Positions 45,479-56,336 are shown, counted from the stretch's first letter. The stretch: DNA of 64,000 nt from Mesostigma viride (GCA_009746045.1 RPFO01000256.1:535441-599440); one strand, 5' to 3'. A program made the numbers and translations. The notes: generated from the sequence alone by a model not told the origin.

Positions 45479-47249
45479 CTCGCATCGCCCACTGCCATGC
45501 CATGTCGCCGAGGATGAAGACCCGGAACTTGATCATGATCTCCACACCATCGAGCATCCACACCATCGAGCACCACGGGGATCTCATGCCCGGCCAGGTA
45601 CTTGATGACCTCCAGCCACGCTGCTGCATTCTTGAGCAGGTTCGCTCGCTTGTCACCCCCGGGGGATTCTAGGTTGACTGACACCCAGTCTGGCCTCTGC
45701 CATAGGTCTGGGAATGCTGGGTCGACTGGGCGTATCGACATCGCTAGCATGTTCATCGTGCCGGCGCCTAAGCGGGTTCGATGACCATCGCCGCCGCAGC
45801 CGATGTCCAGCTTAGCCCGTTTCGTGACCTTCATGTCCCGCCACACTGGTGAATCGGGGTTTTCCAGGAAAAGCCTCATCACCATCAACTGCACACAGCA
45901 CATGCGGGCGCGCAAGTCACAATTTATAACTCCAAGGCAGATTTAGGTAACCGTGACAGCACATACATGCTAGGACGATGTAAGGAAAATTCCAGTTAAT
46001 GAACACGCGGGGGGAAAAAATGTGCAATTCAGATTGACACTAGCTTTCCACTGACCTGAGCTGAGTTGGTGGGGTGATTTTGCCAGCCGTAGACGCCTGT
46101 CTCGAAGTCCGGCATCGCGGTGACATCCTCAGCGATGTTCGTGCGATATAGTGGTACGATGCTGTCCACTCTCTCGGTCTGGTCCTTGCGGGCTTGTTGG
46201 ATTAACTGCTCGCAGGGGACTACAGGCCCAAGGATTTTCTTGGCCCCGGCTGTGACCCTCACGGAGCATCCGCCTGGGATTGTATCGCGCAGCTTCACCC
46301 ACAAGCGTGCGTCTCTCACGTCCCTGCTGTGCTTGGCTATGGCGCGCTCGTCAAACCTGCGCTTGTCGCGCGCGGGGAGGGACAAGAGGACCCCTTGAGA
46401 TGACAACCTGGTCTCCCCCGTCCCGATGTGCTTCTTCAGGATCTCCTGGTCAGGCCACGCGACGGGTGCAGGGGGCCGCTTGTGCTGCAGCGTAGCGATG
46501 CGCGTTCTCATAATCCTCAGCATCGGCAGTGACTTTTTTGCCATGCCGATGCTAAAGGACATGAGGCTGTCCCGCGCACCCAGCAGAGCATCTCGCCTCG
46601 TTACCAAGGTCTTCTTGTTGCGCCTGTGGACCACATCAGCCAGTTCACCATCTGCATTCATGGTGAGACACCTGCGGGAGCGATCCAGCTCCCTCTGCAG
46701 CTCAAAAACTGGCCACTTCTCCATTTCCTTGAGCTTCTCCTTCTTGCGGTCCACCTCGGCGTCCAGCTGGGCGCACTCCGCCGTAACCTCCTCCAGCTTC
46801 CTCTTCAGGGCTGCCCTCGGCTCCCGGGCATCCTCCTCTTGCAAGGTCTTGATCTCATCTTGCAGCTCCAGGTAGTCTTTGATGCTGGTGTTAAGCACGC
46901 CTTGTCTAAAGGCCAAGTCAGCCTGGAGCTGCGCGATGGATGCGAGGAGCTGTTGCTCTCTCGCTGCCCACTGTCCTCGCTCTTCCAATAGAGCGCCATC
47001 TGCATCGGAGAGGGGCAGTAGGAACCCTTTCAATATTGCCCGAATCAAGTCTGGGATGCTTCCATCCATCCCAGCTGGCAGAGCATTTACAAATCCCAAA
47101 TGGCGAGCGAGGCCCTTGAAGGCCATGACTTCACCATCGGTGAGGCCAGCTATTTCTATCTTATTGTGCTTGCCCGTATTGCTCAAATGGTCTTCCAGCA
47201 GGACTTGGTGAACACGTAACGCTGCATGGAACAAGGTAGTGGTGGACAC
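45479..47249 (-). pseudogene. Transposon-like gene: coiled coil + GDG/GD domain, broken
   Basis: Exon A (about 47221 to 46056) encodes a helical coiled-coil region (KRKLEEVTAECAQLDAEVDR, KKEKLKEMEKWPVFELQREL) and then RLWVKLRDTIPGGCSVRV. Its 5' end sits on a CATGCAG acceptor, so upstream exons are missing. Donor CAG|GTCAGT joins in phase to exon B (45888-45479): [33 protein letters not shown], then [16 protein letters not shown] and a GTACGG donor. Spaced Asp residues in GGDG and LGD recall a transposase-type family common in protists and sponges, in which GDG and GGDWKFLA motifs are separated by about 100 residues (recollection, unchecked). A 16-bp tandem duplication (45541-45556 = 45557-45572) shifts the frame. 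The 3' part runs into the microsatellite. Confidence 0.4.
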
Positions 47250-49856
47250 AAATCAATATGAGGGTTTCAGGGGACCGTAGTGGGTAGATTTTTTTTGAGT
47301 GAGTAAAAATTCAGCTTTTATTTCATATCATTCCTATGTCAATTGGGAAGTCTCTGTGTTGATTGGAACCTGTAACTATAGCGACTAATTGTTGATGACA
47401 CCACTAGTTGAGGGTACTACCCCGCCCCCACCATACACCAATGGTGAGCTACAAATGCATGCACCAAGCAAGAAAAAATAAACCCAAGACTGCAAAAATA
47501 TGAGAAACAAGACCCCCTATTATTAACAAAGGAATTTGCCATCATAACGAGCTGAAATTTTGCAGCAGTGCGGTTCAGCCCCCTCGGCCCTCGGCCAGTT
47601 TTGAATACAAGTACGTGGTGTTGATCATTTTACAATGTGATTGGTCTGATTTCACTAATTAAGAGGGAAAAAAGACGCGACTTTGGGAGAGAAACTGATT
47701 AACTATGAGGAATACTCATTCTTTTACTGAGCTGAATAGCCACAATGTTTCACCAAGGGGGCAGCTACATGGGAGTACGTGGTTTGCATAAGAACGGTTT
47801 GCCCATTCTCCTAAATGATAATATTCGTCCTAAATAGCGTCGTTTTCTTTAGCTCACCACCGGTGCGTGGTTGGGGGTAACCCCCAATAACCCCCAACAA
47901 AAAAGTACCCCCAACAAGTGCAGTGGGATAAATGCCCAACAAACATCATCTTCACGGTCCCCAAGCATTATTGGATATGCTTCAAATGCATTACATTTAT
48001 AAAAGGTATTTTTGGTGGGGTGCTAGGGATGTCCCCTCCCCTTCAGATGAATCGCAGAGTTCTAAGCAAAGAAACAATTCCAAAGCAAAGAACCAACTCC
48101 ATTATTAACATACAGCTACCAATGCACTCGGTGCACTAAATTACATGCAAGAGGCCTACCTCCATTTGCTCAATTGCACAAGTAAAACAGTCACGTCATT
48201 GCTAATATCCTAGGCACACAACTGCTCACAACACAAGACCGTTTTTCCCAATGCTGTGAGAATATATTATTTCAAAGCCTGTGAGAATCTCAGCTGGGCT
48301 AGTGAATATCTGAAGGATGAGCTGTGAGGGAGAACGAGGAATGTAAACTGAAAAGGAAGTTTATGTTGGAACACAAGGTTTTTTCCAGTTCAGAACCAGT
48401 AATGGCTTCAATTGTAAATTAAAGCACGCCAGCAGTATCAAAATGCATGGAGCCACTTAAAGCTGTAAAGTCTTCAACCTAGAAGGAGGCCTAAAATGCA
48501 TGGAAAGGATGTCCACGTGGGTTTGTTGCCATGTACGTACCTTCCACGAGGGTGGCCAACGTTGCCACTGGCTGTTGCCTTTGGGAGATTTTATCAGGCA
48601 TCTGCATGCAGCAAACGGGTACATTTTGCATTGCAGAAACGATTGCATACTACGCATGTTCATAGCGTCAGGCGAGTGCGGGACACAAGTTCACTGCGAT
48701 AAATTGCGACGGCAGTGCAGGGCGCGTATACGAACGTGATGCACCAATACTGCGTGCACCGAGACGTGGCATCGCAGGCGTGGCAGTGCTGCACATTGTT
48801 TCTAAACGACAGTGCAGCACATTGCACCACGGCACGTGACTAATTAAACCAAAGCCTGGCCTTAAAGCCTAGAAAAAGCCGACACGGTGTTGCCTGCAAG
48901 GGGCAGCGCTTGTTGTGGCCGGCAAAGGAACTTGAAATGCCAGGAACTTGACAAAGATTAACCTGGCATGCGCCAGCAATCTTAAGCAGTCTAATCAGCA
49001 TCCACGCTTCAACAAAAAAACCCACCTTATTTCGTCATTCGGAATGTCGTCGGCAGTTAGGTCGCGCCAGTTCCCGGGTCGCCTGGGCACTCGCAAGGCC
49101 TGCACACAGAGTAACTGCGCCGAAATGCACAGGTGCTTTACGACAAACTGCAGGAAACCAAAATTACCTTATAGCACCTTTTCCGAAGCTCGGGCATACG
49201 GTCGCATCCCGCTGCGAGTTTTCAAAAGCAATATAATGCAACGTCCTGACCCTCGAGCCCGTTTTCCCAGTTTCTGCGCACCCATTGGACAAGAAATTCA
49301 AATTTCGCGGCGACCGGCGCAACGCCACAACACGCACGACTTAAAATCAGGTCTAAAACTTGCAAAACAATCATATTTCTCCCTACATTTATCCTCCTCG
49401 ACCACTCTGGCTGGCAGCCATGACCTCCAAGTGCCGTTCAACGTCCCTAACGTCTAAAACAACGTAATTTACGTTGCTATGCATCGTCCAGCCAAAAATA
49501 CAGTACAGTAATGTCAACGATGCGGGTCAGACTGGGTCGACAGGGAGTCGTGCTTGAACTTCCCAAGTTTTATGGGGGAATCTCGCGAAACCTTAGAAAC
49601 ATTTTTGCCCAGCATTTGTGCGTGACAGTACGGTACGTGCGCTGGTTGGTCCTCTGACAGTTCCCTGTGCCAGGGCCAACCGGCTGCCCGTCAGTTGCCC
49701 CCGTTCAGAAAGTTTCGTCGAACTTTACTTCAGATTTGGAAATCATGAACGTGCGGTTGGAGTTTCGCGGGGGAACCCAAGTTCGCAAGTAATCCGCCAA
49801 TGATGCGCTTCGAACACTTGCCCGCTAAAAATTCAACAGCCGCTCCGGCTGGCCAC
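47250..49856. other. 2.6 kb without a supported gene
   Basis: AT-richer sequence. A 169-codon plus ORF (48948-49457) lacks any domain or coding bias I can defend. A GTGCAGCACATTG / GCAGTGCTGCAC pair near 48785-48825 is only a weak inverted repeat. Confidence 0.45.
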
Positions 49857-50945
49857 TTAAACGAAACTTGATGCTACCAGGCCCATGAGGGTAAGAAGCT
49901 GGTTCTTCAGCTCGTCAGCAAGAGAGGTTGACCTGGCTTCTGGGGGAACTAGCGACGTAGCACCACTCGGCCGACTCGCGGCGAGCGCGGTCGGTGACCT
50001 CCCGTTGCTGGGCCTGGCGGTGGTCCTCCAGCTCCTGGAGCTTTGTTTGTGGCGATGGCGTCGGTGGTGGAGGCGGTCGCTGACCGCAGCAGGTCCGCGT
50101 AGGAGAGCGGCGGGAGGTCGCCAGCATCCTGCCGGGCTGGCTGGGATGCAATGGTGGCCGTCTGCTCCGCTATCTTGGGGACCTGTGTGGCCAGGCCTCG
50201 GTGTGGGCGGTGATGGCCTCAAGCTTCTTCAGCTAGCACGCCACACTTGCCCTCCACCTGGTTAAGGCAAGAGACAAGTGCAGCATGCGTTTCCGAAGCC
50301 TGCGCCGCGGTGTGTAGCGCCGTGAACTGGGGTTGTAGCTTGTGGACGACCTTGGTTTCCACGTTGGAGACCCGGGCCTCGACCGTGTTGAGCGTGGTGT
50401 TCAGCGATGTCAGCTGCTCGGCCAGCGGCCAGGTCACGTGCTCCTCCAGCACTGCGCGGATGTCATCCTTGCAGAGGGAGGAAGCCGATGGGGCTGCCGG
50501 CTGTGCGGGGGCTGGGGTGCGGAGCGTTCAGGTGATGTCGCCGAGGCGGATCTGGAATTGCATGGCTGGTCAAGATAATCAGGCGTTGTTGTACTTCGTC
50601 AAAAGCATAGAGCCAGGACATGTCTCCAATACAGTAGTCGATATCTAGTCGCCCCCTTCTGGGGCACGAAGAGCTTCCGCGATCCTGTTCGAGGAACTGG
50701 AGAACCTCGATGCATTCCTGCGGCGACAATTCTCGCCACACGATGAAGGAGAATCGTCGGTCGCCGGGGAGGAACTGGCTCCATTTGCGATCGTGGCAGG
50801 GTTTCTTGGGCTCAGGCGAGGCGCTGGGCGATTGGGCTGCATGCTGGCGGTGGGTTGGCGAGCCCAGTTGGCTGGGCAGGAACGATGGCGAGAGGGTTGG
50901 GCTGGGAGCCGGTAAGCTCCTTTTCCAAACCCCGTTTTGCTAATG
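49857..50945 (-). mobile_element. Retroelement ORF1 copy, frameshifted but longer
   Basis: Matches the 10415-10915 protein (GLEKELTGSQPNPLAIV, KKPCHDRKWSQFLPG, WRELSPQECIEVLQFLEQD). It continues into a coiled coil: AVLEEHVTWPLAEQLTSLNT, VEARVSNVETKVVHKLQPQ and, after frame changes, KLQELEDHRQAQQREVTD. Tripartite N-domain plus coiled coil resembles LINE ORF1 proteins. At least three frame changes. Confidence 0.55.
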
Positions 50946-50949
50946 ACCT

Positions 50950-51660
50950 ATGCTTGGAAAACCCTACATTCATGAGAAGCCATGCCCTAGCTCTTGTATA
51001 GTGATGATGATCTTCCCCCCTATGTCGGGGCCTTTATGTAGGTTGACATCAATATGTATGACATATGTATGACGACCTAACCCCCGCTCAGCAACAGCAG
51101 CGACGCGACCTGTGGCCGGACTGATACCTCCGCCATAAGCAGGACCCCCAGAAGCCCAACCAAGGTGTACTGGAGGGGCGGGGACCTGATGATCAACCAC
51201 AAGATGTGGACGCCCCCAGCGGGCTAGAATAGCAATAGCCCTAGCTTGTAACCATTGGAGTCACTGCCGCTAAGGCAGCCATGCCTAGAATGTTTGCCTA
51301 GCTGTGCCAACACACCTAGTCACGTGCCGCCAACGCACGGTACACAACCAGCCATAGCCTTAGCCTAGTCCGGCCTAAAGTATACAGCCATGCTACGCCC
51401 TGGCTATGTACGTTCAGATTACTTGCCCACGCTATACTTGTTATGCTACGCTTACATGGGTCTTATTGCACCCACAGTTTGCCGGATCGTTAGCGTGTCC
51501 GTTTAGCTAACGCGCCCGATTGCGGCTGTGGCATGCCTTTGGCATGAAGGAGACTGGGGGTCTCTGCCCTTTCTCCTGTAGTGCACACACAGGGATTAAA
51601 AGCACTTCGGTGCTCCGTGACTCCCCAACGGGAGCACGAGTTTAATTAATTAATTAATTT
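50950..51660 (+). mobile_element. Family-A LINE 3' end, inverted partner
   Basis: Begins in family-B-like sequence (GAGAAGCCATGCCCTAGCTC), then CTCAGCAACAGCAGCGACGC, CCTGTGGCCGGACTGATACC, ATGATCAACCACAAGATGTG. A UTR follows that is the near-perfect complement of 41219-41650, ending GTGACTCCCCAACGGGAGC and ACGAGTTTAATTAATTAATT. Confidence 0.65.
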
Positions 51661-51900
51661 ATGTAGGTTCCTGATAACATAGTGGTGTGCAGCCGGTGCC
51701 CTTTGTACACCCATGCAGAGCAGGCGTAGTTTACACACTACATGCACGTACCCTTGCAGGAAGTAGGGCTCCCAGAGTGTATTATAGGCCATATACCCCA
51801 AGAGGATCGAGGAGGCGTTTTGATGAGTAGTATCCTCAGGGACATTAATTAATTAATTAAGTAAGTAGGAACATAACTCCGATGGGATTGACATAGCCCG
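51661..51900. mobile_element. Two nested LINE tails, opposite orientations
   Basis: A plus-strand family-B fragment (CCCTTGCAGGAAGTAGGGC, TGTATTATAGGCCATATACC) meets a minus-strand tail whose complement reads CCCATCGGAGTTATGTTCC, with TTAATTAATTAA at 51846-51860. Confidence 0.5.
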
Positions 51901-52048
51901 GAGAAGGGGCATAATAATTAATTAAGTAGCTTCCATCATCATTCCGTCATCATTCCGTCATCGCGACTAGGAGAAGTGCACCACCCTTATGCTGGCATCT
52001 GCCACCCCTATAGTGACCCTATAGTGACCGCGGCCTGGGATGGGTCTC

Positions 52049-52080
52049 ACCCTAAGCCCTAAACCCTAAAACCCTAAACC
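52049..52080 (-). repeat. Telomere-like CCCTAAA repeat (interstitial)
   Basis: ACCCTAAGCCCTAAACCCTA followed by AAACCCTAAACC: about four units of the CCCTAAA heptamer with one variant and one extra A. It lies about 100 bp from the start of the viral repeat array. Confidence 0.75.
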
Positions 52081-52182
52081 ACTTGCAAAAACAGAAGTGC
52101 CCCCTGCCACCACTGCTCACCAGATTGTGACATTTAGGCTGGCATCTGTCACCACCCCGGCAGTTGTGATGGTGTGTTGGGG

Positions 52183-52700
52183 GTGTGACAAGGATGGCGA
52201 AAAATTGCACGTACTTACTCTTATATAAAGAACGCCCAATTTTTCGCCACCCTGCCACCCCTTGGCGCGGGTCATAGGAGGTGTTTGTCAAGGTGTGACA
52301 AGGATGGCGAAAAATTGCACGTACTTACTCTTATATAAAGAACGCCCAATTTTTCGCCACCCTGCCACCCCTTGGCGCGGGTCATAGGAGGTGTTTGTCA
52401 AGGTGTGAGAGTGATGGCGAAAAATTGCACGTACTTACTCTTATATAAAGAACGCCCAATTTTTCGCCACCCTGCCACCCCTTGGCGCGGGTATAGGAGG
52501 TGTTTGTCAAGGTGTGAGAGTGATGGCGAAAAATTGCACGTACTTACTCTTATATAAAGAACGCCCAATTTTTCGCCACCTTCCCCCACTGGCCGGCGCT
52601 GAGGTGGCGTGGGTTGTTGGATGTGGCGAAAAATTGCACGTACTTACTCTTAAGAAAAGACCGCCCAATTTTTCGCCATGTCCTCGCAGGGTGAGGGAGC
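52183..52700. repeat. 110-bp tandem repeat with conserved inverted arms
   Basis: Units start at 52183, 52293, 52403 and 52512 (periods 110, 110, 109), with a diverged fifth core at about 52620-52680. Every unit has TGGCGAAAAATTG and CAATTTTTCGCCA, perfect 13-bp inverted arms around a 29-nt centre that includes ACTTACTCTTATATAAAG. In the fifth unit the centre has changed (TTAAGAAAAGACC) but both arms are intact. Likely a terminal or regulatory repeat of the adjacent viral element. Confidence 0.85.
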
Positions 52701-52997
52701 CGGCGAGGGCCGCGCGGCGGGGTGTGCAGAGTGTTACTCTGTTAACCTCTGGAAACTCAGACGACCTATGCAAGAATCCCACACGACCTGTGTCGATGCA
52801 TAAGAGGTTTACTCTGGATTTTTAACCTGCAGTTAGAACTGCAATTCGAGACGAAATGAAAATTGTTTTCAGCATATATTGACGCGTTTTATACTGCATA
52901 AACGAATTCATTAAAAAATATAACACGTTTACATTCGTTATCAGCTCGACAAGAGCGAAAATGGCAAGCTCGTTGCCGTCGTCAACAAGACGACAAT

Positions 52998-53645
52998 CTA
53001 CTCCTTGTCCTTGGAGTGTCCAGTCAGGCTCTTCACGTACGAGGCGGAGTTCTTCTTGTCGCCATGGCCGTGGGAGCTTGACGCTCCCTCGCGGCTCCTC
53101 TTCCTGCCATTGGAAGTGGCGGTCTTTGCGTCCTCGAAACCCTTCTTTACCTCCTCCCATGCCCTGTAGAGCGCAATGGGGGAAATGCCTGGCTGGCGCT
53201 TGGACTTGGAGAAGCCATTGAGGAAATCGTCAACCATCTTAACGCACCCGTCGGCTTGGTCGAGGCGAATCCACTCGCAGCGGTCCTCGACCTTCCTCGG
53301 CTTTGCCGCATTCTTCTCGTAGACCCACTCGACGCAAATTTTTGGCGTCTTGCGGTCGACATCGTCATATCCGGCGTCGTGAATCTTGAAGACCTCGCAG
53401 GTAGGTCCGGTGCCTCCAACAGCACCTTCGTTTCCGGAAAGAAGGGAGACCTTGTGCGTCAGGTGTGCGAGCTGGTCAGATATCTTTGTCTGGCCGTCCT
53501 CGAGACCATCGAGGATTTTTCCAAGCATTGCCAGCGCTTCTCGCAAGGCCCTGCGTTTCGGGAAGCCATGGCTACCGGCAGAGAGCTTGCAACGTGAGAT
53601 GCGTGACTTGCACGTGATTTTGCCTATTTGTGCACAATGTGCCAA
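52998..53645 (-). CDS. Viral-element protein of unknown function, basic tail
   Basis: 215 codons from the first ATG; the ATG of MLGKILDGLEDGQTKISDQL is an alternative start. The middle is helical and charged (KISDQLAHLTHKVSLLSG), then a compact region KICVEWVYEKNAAKPRKVED and CVKMVDDFLNGFSKSKRQPG. The C-terminus is Ser/Lys/Arg-rich with a nuclear-localisation-like NGRKRSREG. No homologue recognised. It is the last gene of the leftward cluster, 270 bp from the neighbouring spike gene. It could be host DNA, but it lacks introns and shares the orientation. Confidence 0.55.
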   Translation of the reverse strand: MAHCAQIGKITCKSRISRCKLSAGSHGFPKRRALREALAMLGKILDGLEDGQTKISDQLAHLTHKVSLLSGNEGAVGGTGPTCEVFKIHDAGYDDVDRKTPKICVEWVYEKNAAKPRKVEDRCEWIRLDQADGCVKMVDDFLNGFSKSKRQPGISPIALYRAWEEVKKGFEDAKTATSNGRKRSREGASSSHGHGDKKNSASYVKSLTGHSKDKE

Positions 53646-53911
53646 GGTCCGTTACGTCTGCTGGCACGGCCTGGACAGGACGCGAAGGTGGCTGGACTTG
53701 TACAAGTGTCGAACTTGGCTAAATTTCGGAGCGATGCAAGTCTAAGGTGGCCTCTACCACGTGGCGAGTTCTGGGACGTGAATTTAGGTAAAAAGACTCG
53801 TAAGCGTGCGAGTAATCAACTGGGTCACTTGTCAATCGCCTGAACGAAGATTCTAGAGTGTCCACGAGAGTGAATTTTCCGAAGCAACCACCCATATATA
53901 ATTCGTAGAAA

Positions 53912-54420
53912 TTACTTGCCATGACAATTGCACTTATTGAACCCGCGAATCTTTTCAAAACGTAGGATGCACACAAAACCACCCGTCTGCACCGGTGGGA
54001 ATTGAGTCTCGTTTCCGTCAAGTCTGTCAATGTACGACGCTCCTACCGTAATATGTCCTCCGTTTCTGAACAGGTGTGGGTTCTTTAGGTTAAAAAATGC
54101 GTGTTCGTTGATCATGGCGTAAGAAAGGATGTCCCCGTCTGATCCACCCATGACAGTCTCGTTGCATAAAACAATGCAATCCTGTTGGTTATGCTCACCA
54201 CCGGAGAAACTCGGGGAAACAAGCCCGACAATAGCACGGTCCTCATCAACAGGCACTGCGTCAACGTAGGCATAATGCACACCACCGCGCCATGTACTGT
54301 CAATGATGGGCGCCCTCGGGTCTGGTTTGATTCTAAATTGACGTAACCCGGTGGTGGAGTCAATCACGTTTTCAGAGGCCTTGGAATCTAGCACTATTTG
54401 ATAATAGGTGGGTATTCCAT
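53912..54420 (-). pseudogene. Spike C-terminal module or separate small virion protein
   Basis: About 160 codons read on from LDSKASENVIDSTTG through SFSGGEHNQQDCIVLCNETV to GGFVCILRFEKIRG, ending GFNKCNCHGK. No ATG lies in this frame; an ATG at 54420 is in the frame of the LamG-like ORF and needs one frame change near 54400. AT-rich sequence (AGAAAAACTATTATCTCTAA) just upstream looks like the spacer of other viral genes. So either this was a separate gene now frameshifted, or it is the C-terminal head of the preceding spike. Composition is beta-rich. Family not recognised. Confidence 0.45.
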
Positions 54421-56111
54421 TGCTTTATTACAATTAGAGATAATAGTTTTTCTACGCTGGGATGGCGGCGGGAGTCCCCACTTGGCCACGAGGTATCCGC
54501 GGATCCGTTCAAGTTCCGCTGACGTCTTGGCGGTGTTGTAGATAAGGATCTCGCCGATCCACCCGTCAAAGGCACGACTCGCGTTGGATGAGTCTCCTCC
54601 AATAGCGAGATTTCCTGAACCAGTTGTAGGGTCCGATCCGATTCTGTTATAACCAGCTCGTCCGTCGAAGCGGGTGAAAAGGCGTTTGTACTGCTGTTGC
54701 ATGAAAGCGCCAGGACGTGTGCCTTGTTGTCAAAGAACTGAGCCCTGGTGCTCACGGTTTCGCGTACACTGGGAGCGAATAGGAACGGTCTGTACTCTGA
54801 CTGATAAGACATGAGATAACAATTGCCGTTCGTCGATCCAAGCATATAACCTCTAATACCCGTATAACCCTATTTCTGGATACGTTGCAGTCGTTAGCTG
54901 TTTGGCGACTAGGAGGATGCTCGCATTGACCCCGACGTGTTCCAGAAATTGTTCACGGACTCTAACAAGCCAGACCGCGAGTTGATAAAGCGGAGGGACC
55001 GTTTCGAGTTCAGCTCCGCCGTATCCAGCGTAGGGCACTTGGTGGAAGTTGCCTGCGTCACGTGGTACCCGTTCGGCCCTTGTCGTTCACGCGCATCACG
55101 TTCCCCCGCCGTGTTTTGCTGGGTTGTGCCCGACGTGTCGCTGAACACCGTGGCGCTGTCGGACGGATCGTACCACGCGAACAGCGGGGTCGTTGCCGGG
55201 TTGTAATGTACGTGAATGACAGCGTGTTGGATGCTGTGTTTCCAAGCCCTGACGTTGCGCCGTCACGGTGCCCGCGCCCACGCTTACCGTCGTCAAAGTC
55301 CGACATGGTAGGGGTCACATCGAATACGTGCCGCTTCCCAGCAAGTTGGACGCGGTTCCGTTGGTTACGGCGATGTCGCCCAACGTGAACCCGGCGACCG
55401 ACGTGCTAAAAGTGGCCGTGATGGGTAAACAGCACCCGTCGGGTTCCGGACAAGAGTCACCGACGGATTTGCCGAGTACGTGAACGACAGTGTGTTAGAT
55501 GCCGCGTTGGCGTTCCCTGTCGATGCGTCCACAACAGTGCCCGCGCCCACGCTGACGTTCGTTGAAGAATTGGCGATGGTTGGCGTCACTTGGAAGGCGT
55601 ACGACGCCCCACTTCCGGTCAGGTTGGCGGCGGTCCCGTTGGTCACGGTGATGTCGCCCAACGCGAACCCCGTCACCGACCTGCTGAACGTGGCTGTCAC
55701 GTCCACGGGTGATGAGGATGGCGTCAAGCCCGCGGTCGTCGCGAGGGTTACCGTTGGAGGTGGCGAATACGTGAAGACTAACGGAGTTGCTGCGGTGTTG
55801 CCGGTTCCTAGCACGCTGCTTGCTGCGTTCCCTCCAACAGTGACTGTTGTCAGTGAATAAGCTACAGCTGGAGTCACAGAGAATGTGTAAGAGGCGCCGC
55901 TACCCGTTAAACCAGATGCAGTACCATTTATGACAACGATATCACCCAAGGTGAACCCGGTGACTGTTTCGCTGAATGCTGCTGTCATTGTAATCGGTAC
56001 CGCGCTAGGATACAGTCCGTGTGTAGTTGTTAACGTGATTGACGGCGCTGTCCTTGCCGGTTTGCGCTTCTTGCGAATCAAAGCAGGACAAATACCATAA
56101 TCAAACGACAT
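54421..56111 (-). pseudogene. Viral spike: BIG-type repeats then LamG-like lectin domain, multiply frameshifted
   Basis: Starts MSFDYGICPALIRKKRKP. Intact to 55365 with two bacterial-Ig-like repeats of about 90 residues, each with the core TVTGFTLGDIVVINGTASGL or SVTGFALGDITVTNGTAANL followed by GSGASYTF.. VTVGG. A third repeat is spread over three frames (55480-55200). A concanavalin/LamG-like domain follows, also in several frames: MFSDTSGTTQQNTAGE, TLDTAELNSKRSLRF, VREQFLEHVGVNASILLVA, then GRAGYNRIGSD and GWIGEILIYN.. ELERIRGYLVAKWGL, the typical end of a LamG_3-type domain. At least five frame changes. Such proteins act as adhesins binding host glycans at virion vertices (inference). Confidence 0.65.
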
Positions 56112-56137
56112 GGAGCTAATATAATATCATCGTCACA

Positions 56138-56308
56138 TTATTTTTTAGAGTTTGGTAGCGGATACTTGAAGGTGGGGAGAAGGGGCAATGCTCGTCTAGC
56201 TGGCATTGTCATGGACAGACCAGAATCTGCCATTTCAGGAATGTCAAAAATCAACTTCAACCTGTTAAACGGATTAGCTGTGATGCTAGGGTCTCGAAAG
56301 TAGTCCAT
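56138..56308 (-). CDS. Small 56-aa viral ORF
   Basis: ATG at 56308 to TAA at 56138, protein MDYFRDPSITANPFNRLKLI.. ending LPLLPTFKYPLPNSKK. It fills the space between the MCP stop (28 bp away) and the spike start (26 bp away) and is preceded by CTCTAAAAAATATATACG, like other genes here. Pro/Leu-rich, no membrane segment. Function unknown; the tight fit supports it being real. Confidence 0.5.
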   Translation of the reverse strand: MDYFRDPSITANPFNRLKLIFDIPEMADSGLSMTMPARRALPLLPTFKYPLPNSKK

Positions 56309-56336
56309 CGTTTGTCATTACACACGTATATATTTT

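Noticed and set aside
43753-45915. 720-codon Pro/Ser/His ORF and the opposing Gly/Arg/Asp/Met ORFs
   Set aside because: They are translations of the GGGA/GGAT microsatellite; all frames are open because the repeat lacks stops. Only the end outside the repeat (45479-45888) looks like protein.
48948-49457. 169-codon plus ORF
   Set aside because: No domain, no coding bias, no splice or context support.
55480-55860. 126-codon plus ORF over the spike gene
   Set aside because: Antisense of the BIG-type repeat region, which is clearly coding on the minus strand.
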